The position numbers were made by a program, and so were the translations under genes. Shown here piece after piece: positions 1-7,984 of a stretch of DNA of 41,312 nucleotides. Below the pieces are notes generated by a model. That model did not search any database. It was not told where the DNA came from and was given only the letters and a program-made list of their open reading frames with translations. Location: positions 1-41,312 of the forward strand of contig JUEF01000131.1 in the NCBI GenBank assembly GCA_000802045.1. The letters are read 5' to 3'. Position 1 is the first letter of the stretch; every line of letters starts with the position of its first letter. This DNA is from Peptococcaceae bacterium BICA1-8. GTDB taxonomy: Bacteria; Bacillota; Peptococcia; Peptococcales; BICA1-8.

Positions 1-269
1 AGAGAAATTAAAAAAATTGCTTAAATCCAACCAAGGGATACCTGTCACTATTTAACGAAGAAAGGGCTGAAAAGAGTGAATAATATCAGGTGCAAACCCA
101 ATTATTAAATCATTTATACAGCCAGATGAAATTTTAAAAGAACAATATTCCTTAATTTACCATCTATTGAAGTGGTGGGAATTAATTGTACTGCTTTCAG
201 CAGGGGAATCATTAATTTAATTGGTAAAAACTTACACTGATGTAAAGTTCCTTTACAAATTAACTGAAA
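1..269. other. Upstream region with degenerate reading-frame fragments
   Basis: No intact gene is visible. Plus-strand frame 2 reads 17 codons from the window edge to a TAA at 53-55. After two more stops it is open again from 80 to 215 (about 44 codons, ending in TAA) without a start codon or ribosome binding site. A one-base shift near position 47 would extend the first fragment to a TAA at about 84. This looks like the 3' end of a gene, possibly decayed. I do not recognise the protein. Confidence 0.3.
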
Positions 270-1118
270 ATGAAGTATTATAGAACCACAAAAGGAGGGA
301 TAATTATCAGATTTTTAAGAACAACTTTGTTTATTCTACTTTTTTTAGTTCTTTTAGCACCACAAGCTGTATTTGCAAATAATCTGGATGTAGACAATTT
401 AGATGTAGATAATTTTAGAGTAATAATTGACGAGCAGGTTTTTAGGTTTATGCAACCGGCTGTCCTAGAAGATCAAGAAGTATTTTTTCCGATGCGGTCA
501 TTTTTAAGCATTTTTGGGGCTCAGATTGCTTGGAATCAAAAAGAAAGCAGCACTACGATTTTAGCTGACAACAAAGAATATCTTCTCGATATGAATCTTG
601 CAGACTCATATATAAATCTCTCTGAAAACTTAGTAATACCAATAAAGATTATTAACTCTCATACATATATACCTATGAATTTTTTGAAAGAAACCTTGAA
701 TTTTGATTTTTCCTGGGACTCGGAAAATAATTCTTTACATGGCTTTAAAATACCTGATTCAGCTACAATCTTTAAAAATTTACCCGAAGCCCCTGAATAT
801 GAAGTTGTAGAGACTTTTTCAGGAGTTGCATCTTGGTATGGAGGTAAATTTCACGGAAGAGAAACTACTAGCGGGGAGATATTTGATGAAAATGGTTTAA
901 CCGCAGCCCATAGAACATTACCTTTTCATACATACTTACGGGTTACATTTATAGAAACAAATGAAAGTACAATAGTAAAGGTTAATGACCGCGGTCCCCA
1001 TATAGCCGGCAGGATATTGGATTTATCCAAGGGTGCAGCCGAAGAAATCGGACTCAGATCCCATGGATTAGGTGAAGTAAAAATTGAGGTATTAAATAAT
1101 TATGAAGTAGAAGCTTAA
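270..1118 (+). CDS. Secreted copper-amine-oxidase-N-like / RlpA double-psi beta-barrel protein
   Basis: Likely an exported cell-wall protein. After a hydrophobic signal segment (about residues 15-36, ending in AVFA) there is a copper amine oxidase N-like domain (about 45-165), the extracellular module common in Clostridia. The C-terminal RlpA-like double-psi beta-barrel (about 185-275) shows the motifs VASWYGGKFHGRETTSGE and VNDRGP and a conserved aspartate in RILDLS. RlpA domains bind or cleave glycan strands; here a role in peptidoglycan remodelling is inferred. A five-residue tandem duplication (LDVDN twice) follows the signal peptide. The start is uncertain. The ATG at 270 has no ribosome binding site, while AAAGGAGG lies inside the frame at 291-298 and points to a non-ATG codon (ATT 303 or ATC 306) just before the signal peptide. 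A hairpin terminator follows. Confidence 0.8.
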   Translation: MKYYRTTKGGIIIRFLRTTLFILLFLVLLAPQAVFANNLDVDNLDVDNFRVIIDEQVFRFMQPAVLEDQEVFFPMRSFLSIFGAQIAWNQKESSTTILADNKEYLLDMNLADSYINLSENLVIPIKIINSHTYIPMNFLKETLNFDFSWDSENNSLHGFKIPDSATIFKNLPEAPEYEVVETFSGVASWYGGKFHGRETTSGEIFDENGLTAAHRTLPFHTYLRVTFIETNESTIVKVNDRGPHIAGRILDLSKGAAEEIGLRSHGLGEVKIEVLNNYEVEA

Positions 1119-1125
1119 CAAGCTA

Positions 1126-1160
1126 AAGAGCTGGCTCTCACAGGAGCCAGCTCTTCTGTT
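1126..1160 (+). terminator. Hairpin terminator after the RlpA gene
   Basis: A perfect 12-bp stem (AAGAGCTGGCTC, 1126-1137, with its complement at 1144-1155) encloses a 6-nt loop and is followed by a short T-rich stretch (CTGTTT). It lies between a plus-strand gene and the 3' end of the minus-strand permease gene, so it may act in both directions. The T tract is weak. Confidence 0.6.
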
Positions 1161-1207
1161 TATCTGATTGTATAATGGTTTTTATACAACAGATGTTTCT
1201 ATTTTTG

Positions 1208-2548
1208 TCATTCCTCTATTTTAGGTATCAAAAGATGTTCTAAAAGAATGCATAAAAGCATCCCTGTTACAAAACCATTTCCTAAAATATATTGTAAAAA
1301 TGTAGGCAGCTCTCTAAAAGCTGCTGCAGGAAGACTCAAAATACCGGTACCTATAATTATAGGTAAACCTATAACAAAAAAATCCCTTCTATCTAACTTC
1401 ATATTGAGATAATCCTTCAAACCGAAGCCTAGCATTTGACAAAAGGAAACCAATAGAACAGAATAGCCAACAGGTTTAGGAATCGAGCTAAGGAAAGCAC
1501 CAATGGGCGGAAATAATCCTAATAACATCATAATCCCAGCATAAAGTAAAAATGGAGCTCTGGAGCCTACCCCAGTAAGGGCTACTAGTCCAGCACTTGC
1601 TGAATATGGGACTACTCCGACAATTGAACCTGAACCAGCTAAAATATCCGCTAACCCTGTAAAGATAACACCTCTATCATATGAGCCTTCAGACATTTTA
1701 ATTCCTAATGTCCTTTCCATAGCAAGTATGCTAGCTACTAAGTTTGATAAAACTAGAAGTCCCGTAAGAATTGAAATAAAAATAATCCCCGCATCAAAAG
1801 TGGGTGTTCCCCAAGCAAATAATCTTGGTAATTGAAATATAGGTATTTCCATACTTTTACTATATATGTTTGGTGCTATACCTAAAAACAGAGCTAATAA
1901 CCAACCTATACTAGCACCTAATAATATTGCCAGTGTTTTTATTAAGCCCTTCCCTTTTAAATTTAGGAAAATAACAATAACTATAACAACGGTTGAAACA
2001 AAAAGGCTAATCAAACTTATTTTATCACCTTCAGCACTAATTCCAACCATACCCTTAATAAAAGAGCCCGAAAGCTGTAATGTAAGCAGCACTAATACTG
2101 TACCTGTAACGGCAGGAGTAAAAAACTTCAAGAGTTTACCAATGAGACCACTCAAACCTAACGCAACTAAAGTAATTCCCGCAATAATGACCCCCAGTTC
2201 TAGGTCAGTTCTTAACACGGCTAATTCCTTGCCCATACTAGGTGCAATAGCTGCTAAAGATATAAATATCCCCCACCACATTCCTGCAGGACCCTCTATT
2301 ATTGGTAATCGATGTCCAAAATAAACTTGAAAAATGGAAGCTAGAGATGCAAAAACCATGGTGCGTTGTGCAAGCTCACCTATTTCAAGTTGACTTAAGC
2401 CAAGTGCAGTACCCACAACAACCGGAACAACTGCAACATTAACTAGGTTAAATGCTATCCATTGTAAAGAATATAAAACTGTCTTGGAAAAAGGGGGTTT
2501 TTCATTTGGTTGATATAAAATATTCATATTGGAATTTTCCTCACCCAT
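1208..2548 (-). CDS. NCS2-family nucleobase (uracil/xanthine-type) permease
   Basis: An integral membrane symporter of 446 residues with about 12-14 hydrophobic segments. The NCS2 signature region appears as VVPYSASAGLVALTGVGSR (about residues 312-330), and the N-terminal half holds the EGPAGMWWG segment typical of the family. Such proteins move xanthine, uracil or related heterocycles with H+ or Na+. It is the last gene of the T-box operon, starting 11 bp after the glcF-like stop. The substrate may therefore not be a nucleobase but something used by the flavin dehydrogenase; this is inference. The ATG at 2548 has no clear ribosome binding site. An internal ATG eight codons later (2527) has GAGGA 11 nt upstream and is an alternative start. 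Confidence 0.8.
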   Translation of the reverse strand: MGEENSNMNILYQPNEKPPFSKTVLYSLQWIAFNLVNVAVVPVVVGTALGLSQLEIGELAQRTMVFASLASIFQVYFGHRLPIIEGPAGMWWGIFISLAAIAPSMGKELAVLRTDLELGVIIAGITLVALGLSGLIGKLLKFFTPAVTGTVLVLLTLQLSGSFIKGMVGISAEGDKISLISLFVSTVVIVIVIFLNLKGKGLIKTLAILLGASIGWLLALFLGIAPNIYSKSMEIPIFQLPRLFAWGTPTFDAGIIFISILTGLLVLSNLVASILAMERTLGIKMSEGSYDRGVIFTGLADILAGSGSIVGVVPYSASAGLVALTGVGSRAPFLLYAGIMMLLGLFPPIGAFLSSIPKPVGYSVLLVSFCQMLGFGLKDYLNMKLDRRDFFVIGLPIIIGTGILSLPAAAFRELPTFLQYILGNGFVTGMLLCILLEHLLIPKIEE

Positions 2549-2559
2549 TTTAGTAGTAT

Positions 2560-3777
2560 TTATTTGCTATCTAAAAGCTCAATTATATGCATTACCTTTT
2601 GAGGCATTCTATTAATTTCCAGGCTTCCTTTTATGCGCTGATAGCAAGCAGGGCAGTTGGTAACAACATAATCAGCTTTGGTTTTTTTAATATTCTCCAC
2701 CTTTTTGTTACTAATTGCCGTTGCTTCCTCTGGATAAAAATACTGGAACATGCCGCTAGCTCCACAGCATTTACTGGCACCAGGCATTTCCACGTAATCA
2801 TCACCCTTAAGATCCTGCAGTATTTTTCTAGGCTGCTCAGTAATGTTCTGTCCCCGGACTAAATGGCAGGGGTCATGGTAGGTTACTTTTCCCTTTAAGG
2901 AGCTTTGTTTATTATCAAGGTCTATTTTTAGATCATCCACTAAAAATTGAGTAATATCTCTAACCTTTTTGGAAAATGCCTCTACTAATTCTTTTTCCTT
3001 ACTATCTTCAGGAAATACTTTCCCATAACTTTTCAACATATTGCCGCATGAGGCACAGCCTGTCACAATCACATCAACATCTTTAAATACCTCTAGATTT
3101 TGGAATGCTGATTCTCGGGTTACCTTGGATTGACCATACACATATGCAGGTGTACCACAGCAGCGCTGTTCTTTAGGAACTACTACTTCACAGCCTTCTT
3201 TAGTCAATACCCTGACAATAGAATTGGCTACTTGAGCCATAGTATGGTTCATCATACATCCCACAAAAAAACCAACCTTTAATTTTGGGTTTTCTGGTTT
3301 ATGAATAGGCTTATAACTAGAGAGAAAATCTACCTTCTCAATACTTAAAGATTTAATATTAATCCCTTTGATTGTTTGCGGAATAATATTTTTACCCAAC
3401 CTGAAAGAATGAAAGGATAGCTTCCTTAAGTTATTATTAGGCAGCACCTTCTCCAAAGGAAACTTCTTGGCAAAGGGTAATCCCTTTTCCCGAGCTAAGT
3501 CTTCCCGAGCCATTTGCACTAAGAGATGACCCTGCACTCCGCTGGGACAGTTTTTAGAGCACTCTTCACACATCAGGCAGCTGTTTATTATTTTTTCATA
3601 AAGAGGCGTTCTTTCTAATTCACCATTGGCTACCGCCTTGATTAACCTAATTCTTCCTCTCGTACCATATGCTTCGTTAAAATGTTCTTTATATACACTA
3701 CAGCCCTGCACACAGAAGCCACATTTATTACAGGTGTTTAATAGTTCGTAGTTTTTTCCTTCTTTTAAAATACTCAT
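2560..3777 (-). CDS. glcF: GlcF-like Fe-S subunit of a 2-hydroxyacid dehydrogenase
   Basis: Electron-accepting subunit of a glycolate/D-lactate oxidase-type enzyme. The N-terminus carries two 4Fe-4S motifs (CNKCGFCVQGC near residue 15 and CLMCEECSKNC near residue 67). The C-terminal half has two cysteine-rich CCG domains of the HdrB/GlcF type (CCGTPAYVYG with CASCG, then DPCHLV with CCGASG and CPACY). Its 405 residues match the family. The start overlaps the stop of the GlcD gene by one base (TAATG), so the two are translationally coupled. It probably passes electrons from the flavin subunits to a quinone or an electron-transfer protein. The exact substrate cannot be read from sequence. Confidence 0.9.
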   Translation of the reverse strand: MSILKEGKNYELLNTCNKCGFCVQGCSVYKEHFNEAYGTRGRIRLIKAVANGELERTPLYEKIINSCLMCEECSKNCPSGVQGHLLVQMAREDLAREKGLPFAKKFPLEKVLPNNNLRKLSFHSFRLGKNIIPQTIKGINIKSLSIEKVDFLSSYKPIHKPENPKLKVGFFVGCMMNHTMAQVANSIVRVLTKEGCEVVVPKEQRCCGTPAYVYGQSKVTRESAFQNLEVFKDVDVIVTGCASCGNMLKSYGKVFPEDSKEKELVEAFSKKVRDITQFLVDDLKIDLDNKQSSLKGKVTYHDPCHLVRGQNITEQPRKILQDLKGDDYVEMPGASKCCGASGMFQYFYPEEATAISNKKVENIKKTKADYVVTNCPACYQRIKGSLEINRMPQKVMHIIELLDSK

Positions 3778-5159
3778 TACTTCCCCACCTCCAGTATTTT
3801 GTCTGGATTGAGGATATTTTTGGAGTCAAAGGCCAGCATTATTTTTCTTTTCAAATTTAGTACTTCAGGAGCAAACTCCTGATCTAAAAATGGCTTTTTC
3901 AAGAGACCAATTCCATGTTCACCACTTAATGTGCCTCCCAAGCTAAGAGCCTTTTTGCAAATAAGGAATTCGGCCTCATGTACTTTTTCTACTTCTTCCT
4001 TATTCCGCTCATCAAACAACACTAAAGGATGAAGGTTGCCGTCACCAGCATGGGCTAAAACACCAATGGGCAAATTATATTTTTCTGAGATATTAACTAT
4101 TTCCTCAACAATATCAGGTAATTTGTTACGGGGTACTGTAACATCCTGCATTGAATAAGAAGGGCGTTTTCTAGCTACAGCACCAATGACTGTTCTGCGT
4201 GCGGTCCAGAGCTGGTCAACTTCCTTTGCCGACTGTGCGATTTTAAAGCCTTTAACATTATTTTTCTCACATACTTTTTTAATAACCTCAACCTGGCCGT
4301 CCAACTCCTCTTTCAAACCGTCCACTTCAATCAATAACAGTGCATCTGCAGTTCTATCTAAACCCAAGCCAATAAAATCCTCGGCACAATTAATTAAGAG
4401 GTTATCCATCAACTCTAAGGTAGTGGGTACTATCCCTTCACGGACAATATTAGCTACTGTCCTACTGGCATCCTTAACACTATCAAAGGTACAAAGCATG
4501 GTTTTCTTAGCTTCAGAAACCTTCTTGATTTTCAAAAACAGTTTGGTGAAAACACCTAGAGTACCTTCTGATCCCACCATGAACTTTACTATATCTAAAG
4601 GATCAGGATTAACCTGCTGCTTAGAGCCAATTACTACAACTTCTCCGGTACTTAAAACCATTTCCATCCCTAAAATATAATCTCTAGTGACACCATATTT
4701 TAAACAGCGGGGCCCACCTGAGCACTCTCCGACATTGCCGCCAATGGTACAAGCCTTCATACTAGCTGGGTCCGGTGGATAGTAGTAGCCGTGGGGGGTA
4801 AGCATATCCTGCAGCTCTTGATTGATTGTTCCCGGTTCAACAACTACAACCCTATTTTCAAAGTCTATTTCCAGGACCTTATTCATTTTTGTCAATACAA
4901 ATGCTATACCGCCTTGATCAGGTATTGTACCACCGCTTAAATTAGTTCCTGCGCCTCTGGTAGTGACGGGTATATTCTCTTGAAAAGCATAGGTTAGGAT
5001 ACGGGATACCTGTTCGGTTGTTTCCGGAAAAACAATTACTTCCGGAGCACCTTTTAAAAGGGTAGCATCATATTCATATACTAATAGTTCTTCTTTTGTA
5101 GTACAGATATTTTTGGGGTCAACAATGGTTTTTAGGTAATTTATCTGTTTACTATTCAT
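3777..5159 (-). CDS. glcD: GlcD-like FAD-binding 2-hydroxyacid dehydrogenase subunit
   Basis: Catalytic flavoprotein of the VAO/PCMH family, 460 residues, the usual GlcD length. The FAD-binding domain (about 35-215) shows TTRGAGTNLSGG and CTIGGNVGECSGGPRCLKYG. The C-terminal oxidase domain has HAGDGNLHP and GEHGIGLLKK, which carry the histidine and arginine/lysine residues conserved in D-lactate/glycolate dehydrogenases. It is predicted to oxidise a D-2-hydroxyacid to the 2-oxoacid. Its ATG overlaps the upstream stop (ATGA at 5156-5159) and sits behind GGGGGTG. It is one of two flavin subunits in this operon, and the only one with the complete set of motifs. Confidence 0.92.
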   Translation of the reverse strand: MNSKQINYLKTIVDPKNICTTKEELLVYEYDATLLKGAPEVIVFPETTEQVSRILTYAFQENIPVTTRGAGTNLSGGTIPDQGGIAFVLTKMNKVLEIDFENRVVVVEPGTINQELQDMLTPHGYYYPPDPASMKACTIGGNVGECSGGPRCLKYGVTRDYILGMEMVLSTGEVVVIGSKQQVNPDPLDIVKFMVGSEGTLGVFTKLFLKIKKVSEAKKTMLCTFDSVKDASRTVANIVREGIVPTTLELMDNLLINCAEDFIGLGLDRTADALLLIEVDGLKEELDGQVEVIKKVCEKNNVKGFKIAQSAKEVDQLWTARRTVIGAVARKRPSYSMQDVTVPRNKLPDIVEEIVNISEKYNLPIGVLAHAGDGNLHPLVLFDERNKEEVEKVHEAEFLICKKALSLGGTLSGEHGIGLLKKPFLDQEFAPEVLNLKRKIMLAFDSKNILNPDKILEVGK

Positions 5160-6334
5160 ACTTTTTCACCCCCAAAAAAGGAAATATTTGCTGGGTCAAA
5201 GGCTGCTTTTAGTCTTGCTTGAACAATGCCCATTCCAGGTTCTTTAAAGCTTTTTTTATCTAAGCTCTTTCCTTGATATTCATCCATAATTTTACTGGTC
5301 TCTTCATGCCAATCACTTCCGACCTTCCCTAATGGTATTATCATACCACTACCGATAAGGCTATTTATTATTATGGTAAAAGCTGGGCAGTGCTTTACTA
5401 GTTCCCGATCTAATTCTGTTAACATTTCCGGCAGTTTGGTATAAAATCCGCTAAAAGAGATTAAATCAGCAGTTTTAGAGAGTAGCTGATACTGGTTTTC
5501 TCTAAATTTATTCCATACTTCTTTGATCTCAGTATTATCTGTCATAATTAAACATGGGGCACCATATGGCATAACAATTTCTTGCAACATATCAACTCTC
5601 CGCTGCATAGATGCTTTAAAGCCTTCGAGCTCGACAATAAGAAGTGGGGATTTTGTTATCTTTGTATTTTCTAATAATTGAGCCCCAGATGTATTAACAA
5701 CCAGTAATTTCGCAGGGCTAATTCCCTTATTAGTTAACTGTAAAGCAGCCTCTTGGGCAGTTTTAATATCTTTAAAATTGCAGATAACAACCTGCTTTTC
5801 CTCCGGCAAAGGAAGTAAACGCAAGGTAAAATTATTAATAATTCCAAAGGATTCTTGCGAACCAATCATTAAACCAATAATATCTAAACCTGAAACGTTC
5901 TTGATGTTTTTTCCACCAATATTAATAAGGTCTCCATTAAATAAAACTGCCTCAATACCAAGAACATATTCGCGGTAATTACCATACTCACCTAAAGAAT
6001 AAGAAGGAAGTGCATGAAGCACATTGTAAGAGAGGCTAGCATGCCCGCTGGCATACGTATCCATGGGGAAGTAAAAGCCCTTTTCGGCTAGCAGTGTTTG
6101 AAGCTCTAGAAAATTAATACCACCTTCAACTGTTACAGTGAAGTTATCCTTATCTAATTCAATTATTTTATTTAGATTAACCAGATCTAAAACTACTGTT
6201 TTTTCATCTAATACTGGTGCATTTAACTCCAGATTTTCCTTCAACAGAAGTTTCTCTTTATCACTAATAGCTTTGCGAATTATTACCTGCAGTTCTTTAT
6301 TATCTTCCGGGGCCACAATGTTGTTAACTACCAA
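5156..6334 (-). CDS. GlcE-like second FAD-domain subunit, TTG start
   Basis: A divergent FAD_binding_4 protein of 392 residues. The flavin-domain core is recognisable (TVTVEGGINFLELQTLLAEK; a degenerate G-rich stretch near SYNVLHALPSYSLGEYGNYR), but the catalytic motifs of GlcD are missing. This resembles GlcE, an accessory subunit of glycolate oxidase. The open frame extends upstream to 6454, but that part runs through the T-box terminator and cannot be coding. GGAGGT followed 8 nt later by TTG at 6334 (MVVNNIVAPED) is the best start. A 12-codon ORF with a better ribosome binding site ends across this start, which suggests translational coupling. First large gene of the T-box operon. Confidence 0.78.
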   Translation of the reverse strand: MVVNNIVAPEDNKELQVIIRKAISDKEKLLLKENLELNAPVLDEKTVVLDLVNLNKIIELDKDNFTVTVEGGINFLELQTLLAEKGFYFPMDTYASGHASLSYNVLHALPSYSLGEYGNYREYVLGIEAVLFNGDLINIGGKNIKNVSGLDIIGLMIGSQESFGIINNFTLRLLPLPEEKQVVICNFKDIKTAQEAALQLTNKGISPAKLLVVNTSGAQLLENTKITKSPLLIVELEGFKASMQRRVDMLQEIVMPYGAPCLIMTDNTEIKEVWNKFRENQYQLLSKTADLISFSGFYTKLPEMLTELDRELVKHCPAFTIIINSLIGSGMIIPLGKVGSDWHEETSKIMDEYQGKSLDKKSFKEPGMGIVQARLKAAFDPANISFFGGEKV

Positions 6335-6366
6335 ATCACTCCACCTCCAAAGATTAGTTTCGTCAC
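6328..6366 (-). CDS. Tiny leader ORF (12 codons) between T-box terminator and glcE-like gene
   Basis: AGGAGG at 6372-6377, then a GTG five bases downstream (6366), opens a frame of 12 codons (MTKLIFGGGVIW) closed by TAG at 6328-6330. The stop overlaps the region of the TTG start of the glcE-like gene (6334), and the ORF contains that gene's ribosome binding site. It may serve as a coupling ORF that delivers ribosomes to the weak TTG start. No peptide function is claimed. Confidence 0.4.
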   Translation of the reverse strand: MTKLIFGGGVIW

Positions 6367-6385
6367 TTTTTCCTCCTATTTCTCT

Positions 6386-6433
6386 ATAAATAAAAAAGCT
6401 CGTCCCTGTAGTTTTATCTACAGGGACGAGCTT
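6386..6433 (-). terminator. T-box intrinsic terminator
   Basis: A 15-bp stem (arms at 6418-6433 and 6397-6411 on the minus strand, core CTACAGGGACGAG) with a 6-nt loop is followed by a run of T (6391-6397 read in reverse). Its 5' arm competes with the antiterminator that contains the T-box sequence. Confidence 0.9.
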
Positions 6434-6648
6434 AAAGCCCGCGTTGCCACCCAAATTGACTAATAAAAATTAATAGCCCTCTTAGAGCACGATAACAGCC
6501 ATGCTAACCGGTGGTATTCATCATACCCCACTCCAGGGCGGAATTCCTTTTAAAACTAATGTTGGTTTACACCTGCCACCAACTCTCTGAAAATTAGCTT
6601 TAAAGTACTTGTTCCCCTTCACTGTGTTTATGTTTTTAATAATAAACA
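6386..6648 (-). promoter_or_regulatory. T-box riboswitch leader
   Basis: Read on the minus strand this is a full T-box leader. Near the 5' end is GGGGAACAAGTA (the AGTA specifier-loop motif), then AGAGAGTTGGTGG with GGTGTAAACC (AG bulge and distal loop), then GGAATTCCGCCCTGGAGT (3' side of the specifier loop). The conserved T-box sequence GGGTGGCAACGCGGG is at 6438-6452, directly followed by the terminator. Uncharged tRNA should pair there and stabilise the antiterminator. The specifier follows GAA and reads TTC (Phe) or, shifted by one, TCC (Ser); sequence alone does not settle which. It controls the flavin dehydrogenase/permease operon. Confidence 0.92.
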
Positions 6649-6654
6649 TACTGT

Positions 6655-6684
6655 ATTTTACTATAGAACATCAACCTAATTCAA
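6655..6684 (-). promoter_or_regulatory. Sigma-A promoter of the T-box operon
   Basis: TTGAAT (6679-6684) and TAAAAT (6655-6660) are separated by 18 bp on the minus strand. Transcription would start near 6647, a few bases before the T-box stem I, which fits the leader structure. Confidence 0.6.
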
Positions 6685-6843
6685 GAAGTTTTTTTTATTT
6701 TATAAGTTCGTTTTTTAAGAAACAAAGCTTATTTAAATAAATGCTTAGTATAAGAAAATTTTACCTGTTTCAAGAGGGATTAATCAGAAATTGTCGAATT
6801 TTGAAAAATAGGAATTGTAAATAATTTTTTTCAGGAGGTTTTT

Positions 6844-7839
6844 ATGGCAAAAAGTAATCATCCTGCAATTGTAGATCAAGATATAGAATCAACAATTCAA
6901 AAAATCATAGATTCTTTACCTTTTTATGTTATTTTAATAGACAAAGACCACAGAATATTACTTGCCAATAAAGCTGTGCAAAATACTTTAGGAATTGCAC
7001 CCGAGACTCTGATTGGCGGGTTTTGTCCTAAAATTATTCATGATTCAGAGTGTGCCATCCCCGAATGTCCTTTAGAGGAAGCGGTAGAGAAAGATATGGG
7101 TGTTGAGCGGGAATATTATGATACACGTTATGGCCGATGGTTATCGTCTGCAATTTATCCTACAGAAATTAAAACTCTGGATAATAAAACAATATTTTTC
7201 CATATGACTAGAGATATTACAGATCGGATTGAAGCAGAACAAAAGATGGAAAAAAGCCTTGTTCAATTACAAAGAACCACAGAGTCAGTAATAAAAGCCA
7301 TAACTATTACAATGGATAAAAGAGACCCTTATACTGCCGGCCATCAACAACGGGTAACCAGGCTAGCGGAGGAAATTTCCAAAGAAATGGAACTAAGTCC
7401 AGAACAAATCAAAAATGTTCATATTGCTAGCCTTATTCATGATATTGGGAAAATTGCAGTACCCATAGAAATACTAAGCAAACCAGGGAAAATAAGTTCC
7501 CATGAATTTAATATTATAAAAGAACATCCTTTAATAGGCTACGAAATTATTAAAGAAATAGAATTTCCTGGGCCTGTAAGCAAAATTATCTTGCAGCATC
7601 ATGAAAGAATTGACGGTTCCGGGTATCCATATGGTTTGAAAAATGATGAAATTATATTAGAAGCAAACATTCTAAGTGTAGCTGACGTAGTAGAAGCGAT
7701 GAGCTCCCACCGTCCCTATAGACATGCACTTGGTAAAGAAAAAGCTTTTGAAGAGCTAAAATTAAAAAGGGGAATTCTTTATGATAAAGATGTTGTTGAT
7801 GCCTGTCTACAAGTATTTGCCCGAGGATTTGACTTTTAG
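6844..7839 (+). CDS. PAS domain / HD-GYP cyclic-di-GMP phosphodiesterase
   Basis: Cytosolic signalling protein of 331 residues. The PAS sensor domain spans about residues 15-130, a short coiled linker about 130-150, and the HD-GYP domain about 150-325. Metal ligands are visible: HD at 199-200, EHP at 228-230, and QHHERIDGSGYP at 251-262 with the GYP triad intact, so the enzyme should be active on cyclic di-GMP. The PAS domain has three cysteines (C61, C70, C75). The same C-x8-C-x4-C spacing occurs in the sigma-54 regulator at 18952-20310, suggesting a redox or metal-linked signal. The start is set by AGGAGG about 6 nt upstream of the ATG. The palindromic repeat lies just downstream. Confidence 0.92.
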   Translation: MAKSNHPAIVDQDIESTIQKIIDSLPFYVILIDKDHRILLANKAVQNTLGIAPETLIGGFCPKIIHDSECAIPECPLEEAVEKDMGVEREYYDTRYGRWLSSAIYPTEIKTLDNKTIFFHMTRDITDRIEAEQKMEKSLVQLQRTTESVIKAITITMDKRDPYTAGHQQRVTRLAEEISKEMELSPEQIKNVHIASLIHDIGKIAVPIEILSKPGKISSHEFNIIKEHPLIGYEIIKEIEFPGPVSKIILQHHERIDGSGYPYGLKNDEIILEANILSVADVVEAMSSHRPYRHALGKEKAFEELKLKRGILYDKDVVDACLQVFARGFDF

Positions 7840-7841
7840 AC

Positions 7842-7899
7842 TGTCAAAGGGACGGAGCATTTGACATAAACTAATGTCAAATGCTCCGTCCCTTTGACA
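7842..7899. repeat. Palindromic intergenic repeat, copy 1
   Basis: Two perfect 25-bp arms (7842-7866 and 7875-7899, core GGGACGGAGCA) separated by 8 bp. A second copy with identical arms is at 23323-23381. Each arm is itself bounded by TGTCAAA and TTTGACA. Such GGGACGG-type palindromes are scattered in many Clostridia and resemble REP elements. It can also fold as a terminator for the HD-GYP gene, although there is no T tract. Confidence 0.85.
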
Positions 7900-7912
7900 C
7901 TAATCACCTTTA

Positions 7913-7941
7913 TTGACATATGCTCATTATGGGTCTATAAT
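7913..7941 (+). promoter_or_regulatory. Promoter of the mrp-iscU genes with CATATG operator
   Basis: Consensus TTGACA (7913-7918), 17-bp spacer, TATAAT (7936-7941). The 14 bases TTGACATATGCTCA at 7913-7926 recur exactly at 20835-20848 (minus strand). A near copy (TGGACATATGCCCA) is at 20801-20814. This overlap with the -35 box suggests repression by a shared regulator. Confidence 0.85.
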
Positions 7942-7984
7942 GATGTTGGTAAAATTTATATAAAAACTTAAGAGGTGTTGCGTT

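Noticed and set aside
1866..2324. 152-codon plus-strand frame inside the permease gene
   Set aside because: Antisense to transmembrane segments, which regularly yields open frames; no supporting signal.
4186..4680. 164-codon plus-strand frame inside glcD
   Set aside because: Antisense shadow of a conserved gene, Ser/Thr/Pro-rich, no ribosome binding site.
6399..6430. T-box terminator stem as another copy of the GGGACGG palindrome
   Set aside because: It shares only a short GGGACGAG-like core with the repeats at 7842 and 23323; its position and T tract explain it as the T-box terminator.
6335..6454. N-terminal 40-codon extension of the glcE-like frame
   Set aside because: It runs through the T-box terminator and the T-box core sequence; a well-placed GGAGGT-TTG start lies downstream.
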